Part shown: one piece after another, positions 37,089 to 46,188 of the stretch
Numbering within the stretch: position 1 is the first letter of the stretch
How the letters are laid out: the number at the start of each line of letters is the position of its first letter
Origin: Flammeovirga sp. EKP202
GTDB taxonomy: Bacteria > Bacteroidota > Bacteroidia > Cytophagales > Flammeovirgaceae
DNA: 64,000 nt
Assembly (NCBI RefSeq): GCF_014534745.1
Contig: NZ_JACVVP010000033.1
Location: forward strand, 1 to 64,000
Reading direction: 5' to 3'
Made by a program: the position numbers and the translations under genes
The notes under the pieces: generated by a model
Databases searched by the model: none
What the model was told of the DNA's origin: nothing
Seen by the model: only the letters and a program-made list of their open reading frames with translations

Positions 37089-37958
37089 TTACAAAGTTGT
37101 ATTACTCTCAATTAAGAGATTACCAAAAGCAGTCCCAAGTTTCTCTTGCCCCAATGTATTGTAATGCACGTTGTCCTCTCGCTTCGGAAAATCTTTCCAA
37201 TCAGCTTGCATTGAGGTGGGAATCATGTAAATATTATCTTCACTATTGGAAACATTGGCCATTTGTTGTCGTAGTATTGCTGTACCTTTTGGAAACTTTG
37301 TTCGAGGTGGACAGTTGATTTGACCAAATACAAAAGGTAAGTCCTCGACATCAAAAGTATGTCTGTAGCTCTGAATTAACAATTGAAGGTTTTGACCATA
37401 TTCAGTGGCTGTCACTTCTAACCTAGAATCTTTTTCTCCCTGCATCCAACACATTCCCATAAATTTGATCGCAGTATTTTTTTGGGCTTTGAGTTGCTCT
37501 ATGACCGTTTTGATCGCTTGAGTGTGTTTAGCATACAGCTTCATTTTTTGTCTCTTATCATCTCTTTCTCCGATTAAAGCTCTTTCTTGGGTCCATTGAG
37601 GATGCCATGCTCCATAAAGTGAGGTGCCTCCCTGAGCTTCTTTGATAAGGATAAATTTCCGATCGGGGTAATGCTCATGAAGACGTATACCAATAAATAA
37701 TTCAGGTCCAAAATTGACCTGACGTTTGCCTGAAGCAGTATAGGATAAGGGAGCTAATTTTGCTGATCCACTTGCAATGGAAACGTATTGAGAGGCTTCA
37801 TTAGCCCTATCTTTATTACTGGAACTAAGTTCTTGAAATTGCCCTCTTCCTGCCATATTGGATTGTCCTCCCAGTAATACAACATAAACTTCGTTGTTCT
37901 GGGAAAAGCTCAAGAGGGGAAGAAGTACTAACAGTTGTAATAGTAGTTTTCTTTTCAT
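37089..37958 (-). CDS. SASA-type carbohydrate acetylesterase (sialate O-acetylesterase-like / CE6)
   Basis: 289 residues from the ATG at 37958 (MKRKLLLQLLVLLPLLSFSQ is a clear signal peptide; the 33-residue extension to 38057 is not credible). An SGNH-type hydrolase: GGQSNMAGRG carries the nucleophile Ser, GPELFIGIRL and FMGMCWMQGEKDS are typical blocks, and REDNVHYNTLGQEKLG gives the catalytic Asp-x-x-His. The family removes acetyl groups from sugars such as sialic acid or xylan. The presence of an acetylated glycan is inferred. It is minus strand, divergent from nothing, and shares a terminator with the dehydrogenase. Confidence 0.87.
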   Translation of the reverse strand: MKRKLLLQLLVLLPLLSFSQNNEVYVVLLGGQSNMAGRGQFQELSSSNKDRANEASQYVSIASGSAKLAPLSYTASGKRQVNFGPELFIGIRLHEHYPDRKFILIKEAQGGTSLYGAWHPQWTQERALIGERDDKRQKMKLYAKHTQAIKTVIEQLKAQKNTAIKFMGMCWMQGEKDSRLEVTATEYGQNLQLLIQSYRHTFDVEDLPFVFGQINCPPRTKFPKGTAILRQQMANVSNSEDNIYMIPTSMQADWKDFPKREDNVHYNTLGQEKLGTAFGNLLIESNTTL

Positions 37959-38168
37959 TTTAAAAATCCACATTAGTACTAGAATATTTGATAATGAAAT
38001 TGCTCCTATCAAAAAGGGGCTGTCACAAAACCCATCTTTGTGATGAAAAATCATCATGTTTCAAGTGCTGGCTATCGACTTAACACTTGAGCTTAAAAAT
38101 GGAAAAGGTTTTTCGACAACCCCTATAATATTATTTTATTGGGTAGGCAATCGCTTCCTCTGTATTGA

Positions 38169-39638
38169 TTATTTCACCTTTTTCGTGAAAAGTGGAAATA
38201 CTTCAGATTCAGTTCTAGCCTCTTTCATTATTTCTCTAATTTCCTTTACGATATCAGGATGATCTTCACTTACATCAATAGATTCCTCAGGATCATTGAC
38301 GATATCGTATAGCTCTAGGTGTGAATTTCCATTATTCACTTTGTATAAAACACCTTTCCAATCTCCCAATCTAACAGCCTGTCTACCTCCTCTAAGGTTT
38401 AATTCCCAATAGAGGTAAGGATGTTCTTCTTGTTGGCCTTTGCCCATCATAGTAGGGTAAAAAGAAATACCATCTGTATCAAAGTGGTCGCCTTTACCTA
38501 CAATATCAGCGAAAGTAGGGAAGATATCCCAAAAGGCAGAAACGTGTTCACTTGTAGAACCGGCTTCAACTTTTCCAGGCCATTTAATGATAAAAGGAGT
38601 ACGTACACCACCTTCGTATAAATCTCTTTTGATACCTTTTAGGTTACCTCCACTATTGAAAAATTCAGGGTCTGCACCTCCTGCAGCATGAGGACCATTG
38701 TCACTGGCAAACATAATGATTGTTTCATCTGCAATACCAAGTTCTTCAACTTTGGCCACAATTTGTCCAACGTAGGTATCTAAACGGTGGATCATTGATG
38801 CAAAAGCAGCATGAGGAATTTCTTGTGAACAATACATTTGCTTCTGAATATTTGGACCATAATCAGACGTATACTTGTTATCTTCTGTAAAGGCAGTTTC
38901 TGGAAATTTACCTTTATATTTAGATAGGATGGAGTCTTCTGGAGAAATTAATTCAGCATGAGGAAGAATAAAAGGAACGTAGGCAAAGAAGGTGTTATCC
39001 TTATTGTTTTCAATAAACTTTAAAGTTGCATCTTGAATTACATCAGGTGCATAAGTCACTGTATTGGTCCAGTCATTTCCTTCAAGGAATACTTTTTGAT
39101 CATTGTGCCAAATGTACTCTGGGTAGTAACGATGTGCTGCAGCTTGGCATACATAGCCAAAGAATTCATCAAACCCTTGTTTATTAGGGTCTCCTTCGTG
39201 ATTTACAAATCCTAACCCCCATTTGCCAAAGGCTCCAGTGGTATAACCTTCTTCCTTTAATAATTCAGCAACGGTAAACGCTTCAGCAGGAAGTGAAACT
39301 TGACCTTCACCTTCAATTTCTTTGTTGCCTCTAATAGGTGTATGCCCCGTATGCTGTCCAGTCATCAATGAAGAGCGGGAAGGAGCACAAACCGCCGAAC
39401 CACAATAATGCTGTGTGAATTTCATCCCAGACTCTGCTAAAGCATCAATGTTGGGAGTTGTAAACTTTGTTTGTCCATAACTACTTAAATCACCATACCC
39501 TAAATCATCTGCCAATATATATATGATGTTTGGTTTCTTCGTTTGATGAGCTGTTGATTGACTTTTGGAGGAGGATACACATCCACCACTAAGTAATAAC
39601 AGTGTAATTAAATAAAAGTAATACCTTATGTTTTTCAT
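38169..39638 (-). CDS. S1-family arylsulfatase (S1_20-like lipoprotein)
   Basis: 489 residues; lipoprotein signal (LLLLSGGCVSSS). Seen: IIYILADDLGYGDLSSYG (metal Asp pair), formylglycine motif C84-APSRSSLMTGQHTGHTPIRGN, FGKWGLGF, FFAYVPFILPHAEL, FASDNGPHAAGG, YEGGVRTPFIIKWPGKV, SAFWDIFPTFADIVG and the C-terminal ELYDIVNDPEESIDV. Normal length. It is a typical periplasmic or surface sulfatase acting on sulfated sugar. Its sulfate position cannot be told from sequence. It is divergent from the sulfatase at 40033, with about 395 bases between them, suggesting a shared control region. Confidence 0.93.
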   Translation of the reverse strand: MKNIRYYFYLITLLLLSGGCVSSSKSQSTAHQTKKPNIIYILADDLGYGDLSSYGQTKFTTPNIDALAESGMKFTQHYCGSAVCAPSRSSLMTGQHTGHTPIRGNKEIEGEGQVSLPAEAFTVAELLKEEGYTTGAFGKWGLGFVNHEGDPNKQGFDEFFGYVCQAAAHRYYPEYIWHNDQKVFLEGNDWTNTVTYAPDVIQDATLKFIENNKDNTFFAYVPFILPHAELISPEDSILSKYKGKFPETAFTEDNKYTSDYGPNIQKQMYCSQEIPHAAFASMIHRLDTYVGQIVAKVEELGIADETIIMFASDNGPHAAGGADPEFFNSGGNLKGIKRDLYEGGVRTPFIIKWPGKVEAGSTSEHVSAFWDIFPTFADIVGKGDHFDTDGISFYPTMMGKGQQEEHPYLYWELNLRGGRQAVRLGDWKGVLYKVNNGNSHLELYDIVNDPEESIDVSEDHPDIVKEIREIMKEARTESEVFPLFTKKVK

Positions 39639-40032
39639 TTCTGTATGTATTGAAATTTGAAAATAATCTGTGTGAAAGAATTATGGTAAAGAAAAGCGTA
39701 AAAACTTTAAAAGCTGTCTGTAATAGTTTGTGATGTGTATTTGGTAGTTTATTGGGATTGAAAGATACAAGTCTTAGGAGACTAAGAAACAAAAAACACC
39801 CGATTTTTCTGTTTTTTAATCGCTAATTCCAGATCGGTAAGGCAGGGGGTAATAATTGTATCTATCAGTACCCCATTCTGTATTTTTAAGTATTTTTATT
39901 AACCTTAAGCGGTTGAATAACAGTGGTTAGTACTGAAGGATACAACGTAAATATTGATAGATACAAACGAGTGGACTACTCTTAGGATATTGCCAAAACA
40001 AACGAAGAAAACGATCTAAGATTTTTTATAGT
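39639..40032. promoter_or_regulatory. Divergent region between two sulfatase genes
   Basis: 394 bases, A+T rich. One inverted pair of C/G-run boxes, AGGGGGTAATAATTG and CAGTACCCCATTCTG (39842-39875), matches the CCCC-box theme of the other glycan promoters. Nothing else was seen. Confidence 0.4.
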
Positions 40033-41508
40033 ATGAAAATTATTACTGAAATAAATAAGATGAAAAGTATAGCCTTTTGTCTATTATTACTTACTTTTTC
40101 GGCTTGCCAAAGCACTAAAAAAGACGTTGTGACGGAGGTAGAGAAAAGACCAAATATATTACTCTTTGTGTCAGATGATCACGGTAAAGATGCGTTAGGT
40201 TGTTATGGAAATCCTGTAATTAAAACGCCAAATTTGGATCATCTTGCAAGTGAAGGAACGGTTTTTAATAATGCATACTGTACAAGTGCAAGTTGTGCAG
40301 CAAGTAGGTCGGTAATCCTTACAGGAAAATTTGGCCACGCAACAGGCTCTTATGGTCATACTCACGATTACCATCACTTTAGTACTTATGATACCGTTAG
40401 CTCATTACCAATGATAATGGAAGCGAATGGTTATTATACTGCTAGAATTGGGAAATATCATTTGGCACCGGAAAAAGTATTTCATTTTCAAAATGTAATC
40501 AAAGCCAATCAAAGAAATACCGTTGAAATGGCGAACAAGTGTAAAGAGGTTTTTGAAAAAGAAGAACCATTCTTCTTGTACTTCTGTACAGGTGACCCAC
40601 ATAGAGGACAGCCTACGGGCCCAAATTGGAATGATCCCAATAGTTTCGGCAATAGAAAAAAAGGCTACGAAGGGGTGGAAGAAGTAACTTATTCTCCAGA
40701 TGAGGTATTGGTTCCAAGTTTTATTTCTGATACCAAAGAAGCAAGGGAAGAGTTAGCACAATACTACCAAAGTGTTTCACGAATCGATACGGGTTTTGGT
40801 CAACTAATGAAACACTTAAAAGCTTCAGGGAAAATGGAGAATACGATAGTAATTTATATTTCAGATAACGGAATTGCATTTCCAGGAGCTAAAACCACAT
40901 TGTATGAACCGGGTATGAATTTACCTTGTATCATTAAAAATCCTTTGGTGAAAAATCAAGATAAAATAAATGATGCGTTGATCTCTTGGGTAGATCTTAC
41001 CCCGACAATTTTAGACTGGGCCAATATTAATTATCAGGAAAACCAGTTTCATGGAAAATCTTTTACAGGAGTACTTACCGGAACTGAAGATAAAGAGAGA
41101 GATGAAATCTATGCTTCTCATACTTTCCATGAAATCACAATGTATTACCCTATGAGGGTAGTAAGACATAAGAACTATAAGCTAATTTTAAATATCGCTT
41201 CAGGTTTAGAATATCCATTTGCATCTGATTTATGGGTTTCATCAACATGGCAAGAACGTTACCGATCAGGTGCTAAATATTATGGTAAACGTACGGTGGA
41301 AGATTATCTGCATCATGCGGAATTAGAATTATACGACCTTGACAAAGACCCCGATGAAATTAACAACTTAGTGAATAGTAAAGAACATCAGGAGGTATTT
41401 GAAATGATGAAAAAGAAATTGAAAAAGTTCCAGCAGGATACACAAGATCCGTGGAAAATCTACTGGGAGAAAGACTATAGTTTACAAGGGACCGGTTTGA
41501 ATTTATAA
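40033..41508 (+). CDS. S1-family sulfatase (S1_8-like, N-sulfoglucosamine sulfohydrolase type)
   Basis: 491 residues. An in-frame ATG at 40060 begins MKSIAFCLLLLTFSACQS, a better lipoprotein signal, and may be the real start. Seen: ILLFVSDDHGKDALGCYGN, formylglycine site C88-AASR (Ala where most members here have Pro), LTGKFGHATGSYGHTHDYHHFSTYDTVSSLPMIMEANGYYTARIGKYHLAPEKVF, FYFCTGDPHRGQP, VIYISDNGIAFPGAKTTLYEPGMNLPCIIKNP and ELYDLDKDPDEINNLV. The GSYG-H...HFSTYD and HLAPEKVF segments resemble the heparan N-sulfatase group, but the substrate may be any sulfated sugar. It ends in a strong terminator before HTCS 2. Confidence 0.92.
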   Translation: MKIITEINKMKSIAFCLLLLTFSACQSTKKDVVTEVEKRPNILLFVSDDHGKDALGCYGNPVIKTPNLDHLASEGTVFNNAYCTSASCAASRSVILTGKFGHATGSYGHTHDYHHFSTYDTVSSLPMIMEANGYYTARIGKYHLAPEKVFHFQNVIKANQRNTVEMANKCKEVFEKEEPFFLYFCTGDPHRGQPTGPNWNDPNSFGNRKKGYEGVEEVTYSPDEVLVPSFISDTKEAREELAQYYQSVSRIDTGFGQLMKHLKASGKMENTIVIYISDNGIAFPGAKTTLYEPGMNLPCIIKNPLVKNQDKINDALISWVDLTPTILDWANINYQENQFHGKSFTGVLTGTEDKERDEIYASHTFHEITMYYPMRVVRHKNYKLILNIASGLEYPFASDLWVSSTWQERYRSGAKYYGKRTVEDYLHHAELELYDLDKDPDEINNLVNSKEHQEVFEMMKKKLKKFQQDTQDPWKIYWEKDYSLQGTGLNL

Positions 41509-41589
41509 ACCTATTTAACGAGCAGCATTTTTACTCTGCAACAAAGTGACTACGAACTAACTTGATGTGTGACTACTTAATACTAACAT

Positions 41590-41660
41590 AGAATGCCCTT
41601 ATTTTTTTAAAATTGACTAAGTTTACAGAAATATAAGGGCATTCTTCTTTAATTTTTTTT
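41590..41660 (+). terminator. Terminator after the 40033 sulfatase
   Basis: AGAATGCCCTTAT pairs with ATAAGGGCATTCT (13 bp, 30-base loop), followed by TCTTTAATTTTTTTT. It ends 28 bases before the HTCS 2 start. Confidence 0.65.
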
Positions 41661-41688
41661 AGGGATACTATTATTAGATGAATTGTTG

Positions 41689-44600
41689 ATGAAAAGAATT
41701 ATTACACAGATAGTATTATTACTTTGGGTAGGCCTACTGCCCTTATTATGTAGTGCACAAGATGAATATTTTGAAAGAGGAATTTTAAATGCCTATTCCA
41801 TGCCTCAGGGGTTGTCACATTATGGTGTAACCTCACTTTTAGAGGATCATAATGGTTTACTTTGGGTGGGAACATTTGATGGCCTGAACAGTTATGATGG
41901 CTTTGAATTTAAGACTTTCAGAAACGTCAAAAACCTGAATAGCAATAGAATTAGGTCGCTATTTCAAGATGAAGATCATAAAATATGGATTGGTACGGAT
42001 CAGGGTTTAAGCAATTTCGATTACAGCACCCAACATTTTGAAAACGTCTATCTATCTCAAACTAGAAAAGGTGTAAGAACGGGACCGGTCATTCGACAGG
42101 TATCCAAATTCAAACAGTATATTTTCTGTACCACCGAAAAGCAAGGGTTGTTATTTTTTGATCCTAAAACCAATAAATTAAAGAATAGTATCACTCTCAG
42201 TGAGAATGTGATTGCCTATAAGGCTTTACCACTAGACAACAATAACCTCTTGGTGGCGACATCAAAAGGACTGTATAAAGTCAACTATCCAAACAGAACT
42301 AAAACGCTGATTGAAGGAGCCAAAATTGATAAATATCTTGATATCGTAAAGTATGATGATCGTCGCTATTATTGCGTTGTTAATAATGGTCTGATAGTGA
42401 TGGATTATAGTAAAGATACCATCCATTTGACACATACTTTGGTTCATCAAAAATTTCAGACGGTTCATATTGATGCCTCAAAAAATATATGGTTGGGACA
42501 TAAAGAACTTGGGATCTACAAAACGACAAAAGAGGAACTTGAACAGATGGGAAAAAATGAGGTATTAAAAAAAGAGATTTATCCCATTTATAGAGTCAGT
42601 ACTATGATTTCTAATGCAAAAGGAAATTTTTGGGCAGGTTCCTTTCGAAAAGGATTGTATCATTTACCTACAAAGAAGTACAATTTTAAATATTCAAACT
42701 TAAGATCCAATAACCAACCTGGGGAATGGTCTAATCACGTGTTGAATCTTCATAAATGGACTGATACCAATGTCTTAATCAATGTTCATTTTAGGGGGAT
42801 TTTGAACTTCAATACACATACTAATAGTTTTGAAAGCCTGCCGGCACATCTTCAAGATCTAGACGGAAAAGCAAATTCTTCATTGATAATAGACAACAAA
42901 GGGGGACAGTTTTTGAAAAAGCAAGGGAAGTTATCAAAGATATTTTATTACAGTGAAACATTACAAAAATGGGTGCCTTTGGTAAGCAAACTTCATCCTG
43001 AGTTTTCAAATATCAAAATAAAAGGGGTAACGTTAGATAAATATGGTTACCACTGGATTGCATGCGGTAGAGGATTGTATCGCTTGAAATTGACAAAAAA
43101 AGGAGTGATTCAAGACATTCAATTGATGGATGTTTACAAAGGCTTTTTGAGTAAAGAAATTAAAGATATAAAGTATATTTATGAAGACCCCAAATACAAC
43201 TTTATTTGGGTAGGAACAAGGCAAGATGGTTTAATTCGAATTAATAATACGCCAAAAAGAGGACTCAATAAAATGCGTAAGGTACAGTTTGTACACAACC
43301 CCGAAAACAAATATTCGATCTCCAATAATTATGTTTCAAACATTCAAAGACTAGAAAATGGAGAGTTATGGATTGGCACTGAAGAGGGAGGTATTTGTTT
43401 GGTCGAGAACTCTCAATTGGCGTGTGTTTTTAAATCGTTTAAAGAGAAAGATGGATTGGATAATAACATTGTGAAAAGTATCCTCCCAGATAAGCAAAAT
43501 AGGTTATGGATCACGACCAATAAGGGTTTGAATGCTTTTGACCTCAAGACGCGTAAGTTTAGAAATTATACCATTGGAGATGGTGTGCCGATATCGCCTT
43601 TCGAACCTTCATCTGCTATTTTGAAAAATGATGAATTGATTTTTTCCGGTGGAAATGGCTTGCTGTATTTTGATCCCAATCAAATTCATGAGGAAGATGA
43701 AATGCCTAATTTACTTTTAGGCGATTTCAGATTATTCAATACCAAAGTGAATGTTTTGGATACTTTGGACGATCAAGTTGTGCTTCAAAAAGGATTGAAT
43801 GAAACGGAAAAAATAGAACTGAATTACGATCAGAATGTCTTTTCTTTTGAAATTATCTCATTGCATTATTCCAATAAAAAAGGAAATTTGATTCGCTATA
43901 GATTATTACCTCAGGAAGAAGAGTGGGTGACTACTGCATCAGAGGTGAAATGGGCGAGTTTTAATGGTCTTCCTCCAGGGAAGTATGTTTTTGAAGTAGC
44001 CGTTTCCAATTCTAAAAAAGAATGGTCGCCTTCTAAGAAAATTGAGATTGTGATTCATCCTCCGTATTGGAAAACGCCTTTGGCTTACCTTATTTACATC
44101 GTACTTATTGCACTAATTCTGATAGTAGTGATTCGTGTTATTTTGAAGATGAATAAGATTGAACATGATCTTCAAATCGAACAAATGGATAAGGAACGTA
44201 TTGATGAGCTGAATAAAACAAGGACGAGAATGTTCATGAATATTGCACATGAATTTAGAACACCTTTGACATTAATTTCGGGTCCGTTACAGGTTTTAAT
44301 TAAGATATTCGAATCCAATAATGATGCATACAAGCATTTAAGCCTAATTGAGAGCCAATCAAAGAAAATGTTCCAATTGGTCAATCAAGTGCAGGATTTC
44401 CAGAAAGCAGAACAAAGCTTACTGAAATTGAAAATCACTTCTTTTGATTTTACAGCATTGATTAACGAAGTGAAAAAAGGGTTTGACCAAATGGCTGAAC
44501 ATACAGAGAGGAAGTTTGAAGTGATCGGTGAGGCCAATCAGTTATTTGTTTTGGCAGATCGTCAGAAATTGGAAATTGTATTGAACAACCTTCTGAACAA

Positions 44601-45786
44601 TGCATTTAAGTTTACCAAGACGGGGGATAAAATTACACTCGCTTACGGAATTGAAAAGGATCAATTGGTCTTCTCTGTCAGTGATACTGGGGCAGGGATC
44701 AAACCCAAAGATCTTCCTTATGTTTTTGAACGCTATTATCAGTCAGAAGATGTCAATACAGCTACAGTAGGTTCGGGTATTGGTTTGGCTTTTTCGAAGA
44801 GGATTGTTGAACTGCATTATGGTTCCATCTCGGTGGATAGCAAAGTAAAAGAGTCAACTACGTTTAAAGTAATATTGCCGGTAGAAGTAAGTTTGGAAGA
44901 TACTTTCAATGAAGAACGATTGCAAGAGATTCTGACCTTAGAAACGGATGATGAGAAACAAAGAACTTTACCAAAAGGTATCGAACTTCCAGAGAGCTTG
45001 AAAGATGAGACACTAAAAGAATTAAATGTGTATTACGTTGAAGATAATAAAGACCTTAGAGACTTTGTTCATTCTTCGCTTTCAGAGTATTTTAATGTAA
45101 CGTCTTTTGTCAATGGTCGACAATGCAAAGAAGCGGTAGAGGAAGAGTGGCCTGACTTGATTATCAGTGATATATTAATGCCGGAATTAAACGGTTTAGA
45201 ACTTTGTAAAGGAATCAAAGCCGACATCAGAACCAGTCACATTCCGGTGATTCTTCTTACGTCAAGATCATCTGTTGATGATCAGGTATCTGGCTTTGAA
45301 AGTGGTGCGGATGCATATATCAGCAAGCCTTTTGACCTAAAACATCTGATTGCAACAGCACAAATGTTATTGAAGAACCGCCGACAGTTGAGAGAGCGTT
45401 TTAGAATTGACTTCCCTGTAGAAGTAGAGAAGAAAAACAATAATAAAAGCGAAAGGGTATTTATGGAAAAATTATATGCCCTGATGGAAAAACACCTTGA
45501 TGATGAAGAGTTGGATATTAATATTTTCATCAAAGAGTTGCACCTCAACCGTACTCATTTTTACCAAAAAGTGAAGTCGATTACCAATTATACCCCTTAT
45601 GAATTATTGAAGCTCTATAGGCTTAAGAAAGCGGCAGAAATGTTGGTCAATGAAAAGCTAACCGTTTCCGAAGTATACTTGAGAACTGGCTTTAAAAGCA
45701 GAACACACTTCAGCCGAATGTTCAAAGAACACTACGGAATTACTCCAGGAAAATACGGTAAGGAACATCATGCGGAAGTGGAATGA
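41689..45786 (+). CDS. Hybrid two-component system regulator (HTCS) 2
   Basis: 1365 residues from the ATG at 41689 (the two TTG codons just upstream are not credible). Order: signal peptide (MKRIITQIVLLLWVGLLPLLCSAQ), a two-propeller Reg_prop sensor (GLLWVGTFDGLNSYDG, HKIWIGTDQGLSNFD and later repeats), a Y_Y_Y domain, a transmembrane helix (LAYLIYIVLIALILIVVIRVI), HisKA MNIAHEFRTPLTLIS, HATPase with NLLNNAFKF, DTGAGI and GSGIGLAF, a receiver (YYVEDNKDLRDF, LIISDILMPELNG, LTSRS, ISKPFD), and an AraC HTH at the end (TGFKSRTHFSRMFKEHYGITPGKYG). All catalytic motifs are intact. It differs from HTCS 1 in its propeller, so the two presumably sense different fragments. It is followed by the GH110-type gene. 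Confidence 0.95.
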   Translation: MKRIITQIVLLLWVGLLPLLCSAQDEYFERGILNAYSMPQGLSHYGVTSLLEDHNGLLWVGTFDGLNSYDGFEFKTFRNVKNLNSNRIRSLFQDEDHKIWIGTDQGLSNFDYSTQHFENVYLSQTRKGVRTGPVIRQVSKFKQYIFCTTEKQGLLFFDPKTNKLKNSITLSENVIAYKALPLDNNNLLVATSKGLYKVNYPNRTKTLIEGAKIDKYLDIVKYDDRRYYCVVNNGLIVMDYSKDTIHLTHTLVHQKFQTVHIDASKNIWLGHKELGIYKTTKEELEQMGKNEVLKKEIYPIYRVSTMISNAKGNFWAGSFRKGLYHLPTKKYNFKYSNLRSNNQPGEWSNHVLNLHKWTDTNVLINVHFRGILNFNTHTNSFESLPAHLQDLDGKANSSLIIDNKGGQFLKKQGKLSKIFYYSETLQKWVPLVSKLHPEFSNIKIKGVTLDKYGYHWIACGRGLYRLKLTKKGVIQDIQLMDVYKGFLSKEIKDIKYIYEDPKYNFIWVGTRQDGLIRINNTPKRGLNKMRKVQFVHNPENKYSISNNYVSNIQRLENGELWIGTEEGGICLVENSQLACVFKSFKEKDGLDNNIVKSILPDKQNRLWITTNKGLNAFDLKTRKFRNYTIGDGVPISPFEPSSAILKNDELIFSGGNGLLYFDPNQIHEEDEMPNLLLGDFRLFNTKVNVLDTLDDQVVLQKGLNETEKIELNYDQNVFSFEIISLHYSNKKGNLIRYRLLPQEEEWVTTASEVKWASFNGLPPGKYVFEVAVSNSKKEWSPSKKIEIVIHPPYWKTPLAYLIYIVLIALILIVVIRVILKMNKIEHDLQIEQMDKERIDELNKTRTRMFMNIAHEFRTPLTLISGPLQVLIKIFESNNDAYKHLSLIESQSKKMFQLVNQVQDFQKAEQSLLKLKITSFDFTALINEVKKGFDQMAEHTERKFEVIGEANQLFVLADRQKLEIVLNNLLNNAFKFTKTGDKITLAYGIEKDQLVFSVSDTGAGIKPKDLPYVFERYYQSEDVNTATVGSGIGLAFSKRIVELHYGSISVDSKVKESTTFKVILPVEVSLEDTFNEERLQEILTLETDDEKQRTLPKGIELPESLKDETLKELNVYYVEDNKDLRDFVHSSLSEYFNVTSFVNGRQCKEAVEEEWPDLIISDILMPELNGLELCKGIKADIRTSHIPVILLTSRSSVDDQVSGFESGADAYISKPFDLKHLIATAQMLLKNRRQLRERFRIDFPVEVEKKNNNKSERVFMEKLYALMEKHLDDEELDINIFIKELHLNRTHFYQKVKSITNYTPYELLKLYRLKKAAEMLVNEKLTVSEVYLRTGFKSRTHFSRMFKEHYGITPGKYGKEHHAEVE

Positions 45787-45794
45787 TTCCAAAA

Positions 45795-45915
45795 ACCCAT
45801 AATTTGAATTATGGGTCCACGACACCTGCTTACGTTATCAACCTTCAAGACTTCAGTCTTGATAAGGTTGCTCTATCACCTACCCATAGTTTTAACTATG
45901 GTGTACGAAACATCT
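45795..45915. repeat. Tandem array of three REP-like hairpins
   Basis: CCCATAATTTGAATTATGGG (45796), then CAAGACTTCAGTCTTG (45846) inside AACCTT...AAGGTT, then CCATAGTTTTAACTATGG (45894). Each is a near-perfect palindrome with a TTnAA-like core, similar in style to the 12371 palindrome. They begin nine bases after the HTCS 2 stop. A 74-codon ORF across them is an artefact. Confidence 0.6.
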
Positions 45916-45933
45916 CATTTCTCTTTTTTGATG

Positions 45934-45963
45934 CGGGCGGTCTCATAAGATCGCCCGTTTTAC
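45934..45963 (+). terminator. Terminator after HTCS 2
   Basis: GGGCGGTCT-CATA-AGATCGCCC (one G-U pair) followed by GTTTTAC. Confidence 0.65.
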
Positions 45964-46188
45964 TTCACCAAAATACAATTTGCAACCACCAATTCATTAA
46001 TGTATAACCCTTGAAATTCAGTGAATTGTATGCTATGACACACTAGATTTACTGCCACATACTGTTGTTTTTAGGGTTTACATCACATTTGTATTGTGAA
46101 AGAATTATTACAGATCTCAATCGTAACAACCTTCAAAGAAATACGTATTGCGGTCAATTAAATTATGGAGACTACTAAAACATAGCAG

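Noticed and set aside
45783-46007. 74-codon ORF across the HTCS 2 downstream region
   Set aside because: It runs through REP-like palindromes and a terminator, has no homologous or composition support and overlaps the HTCS stop by four bases.
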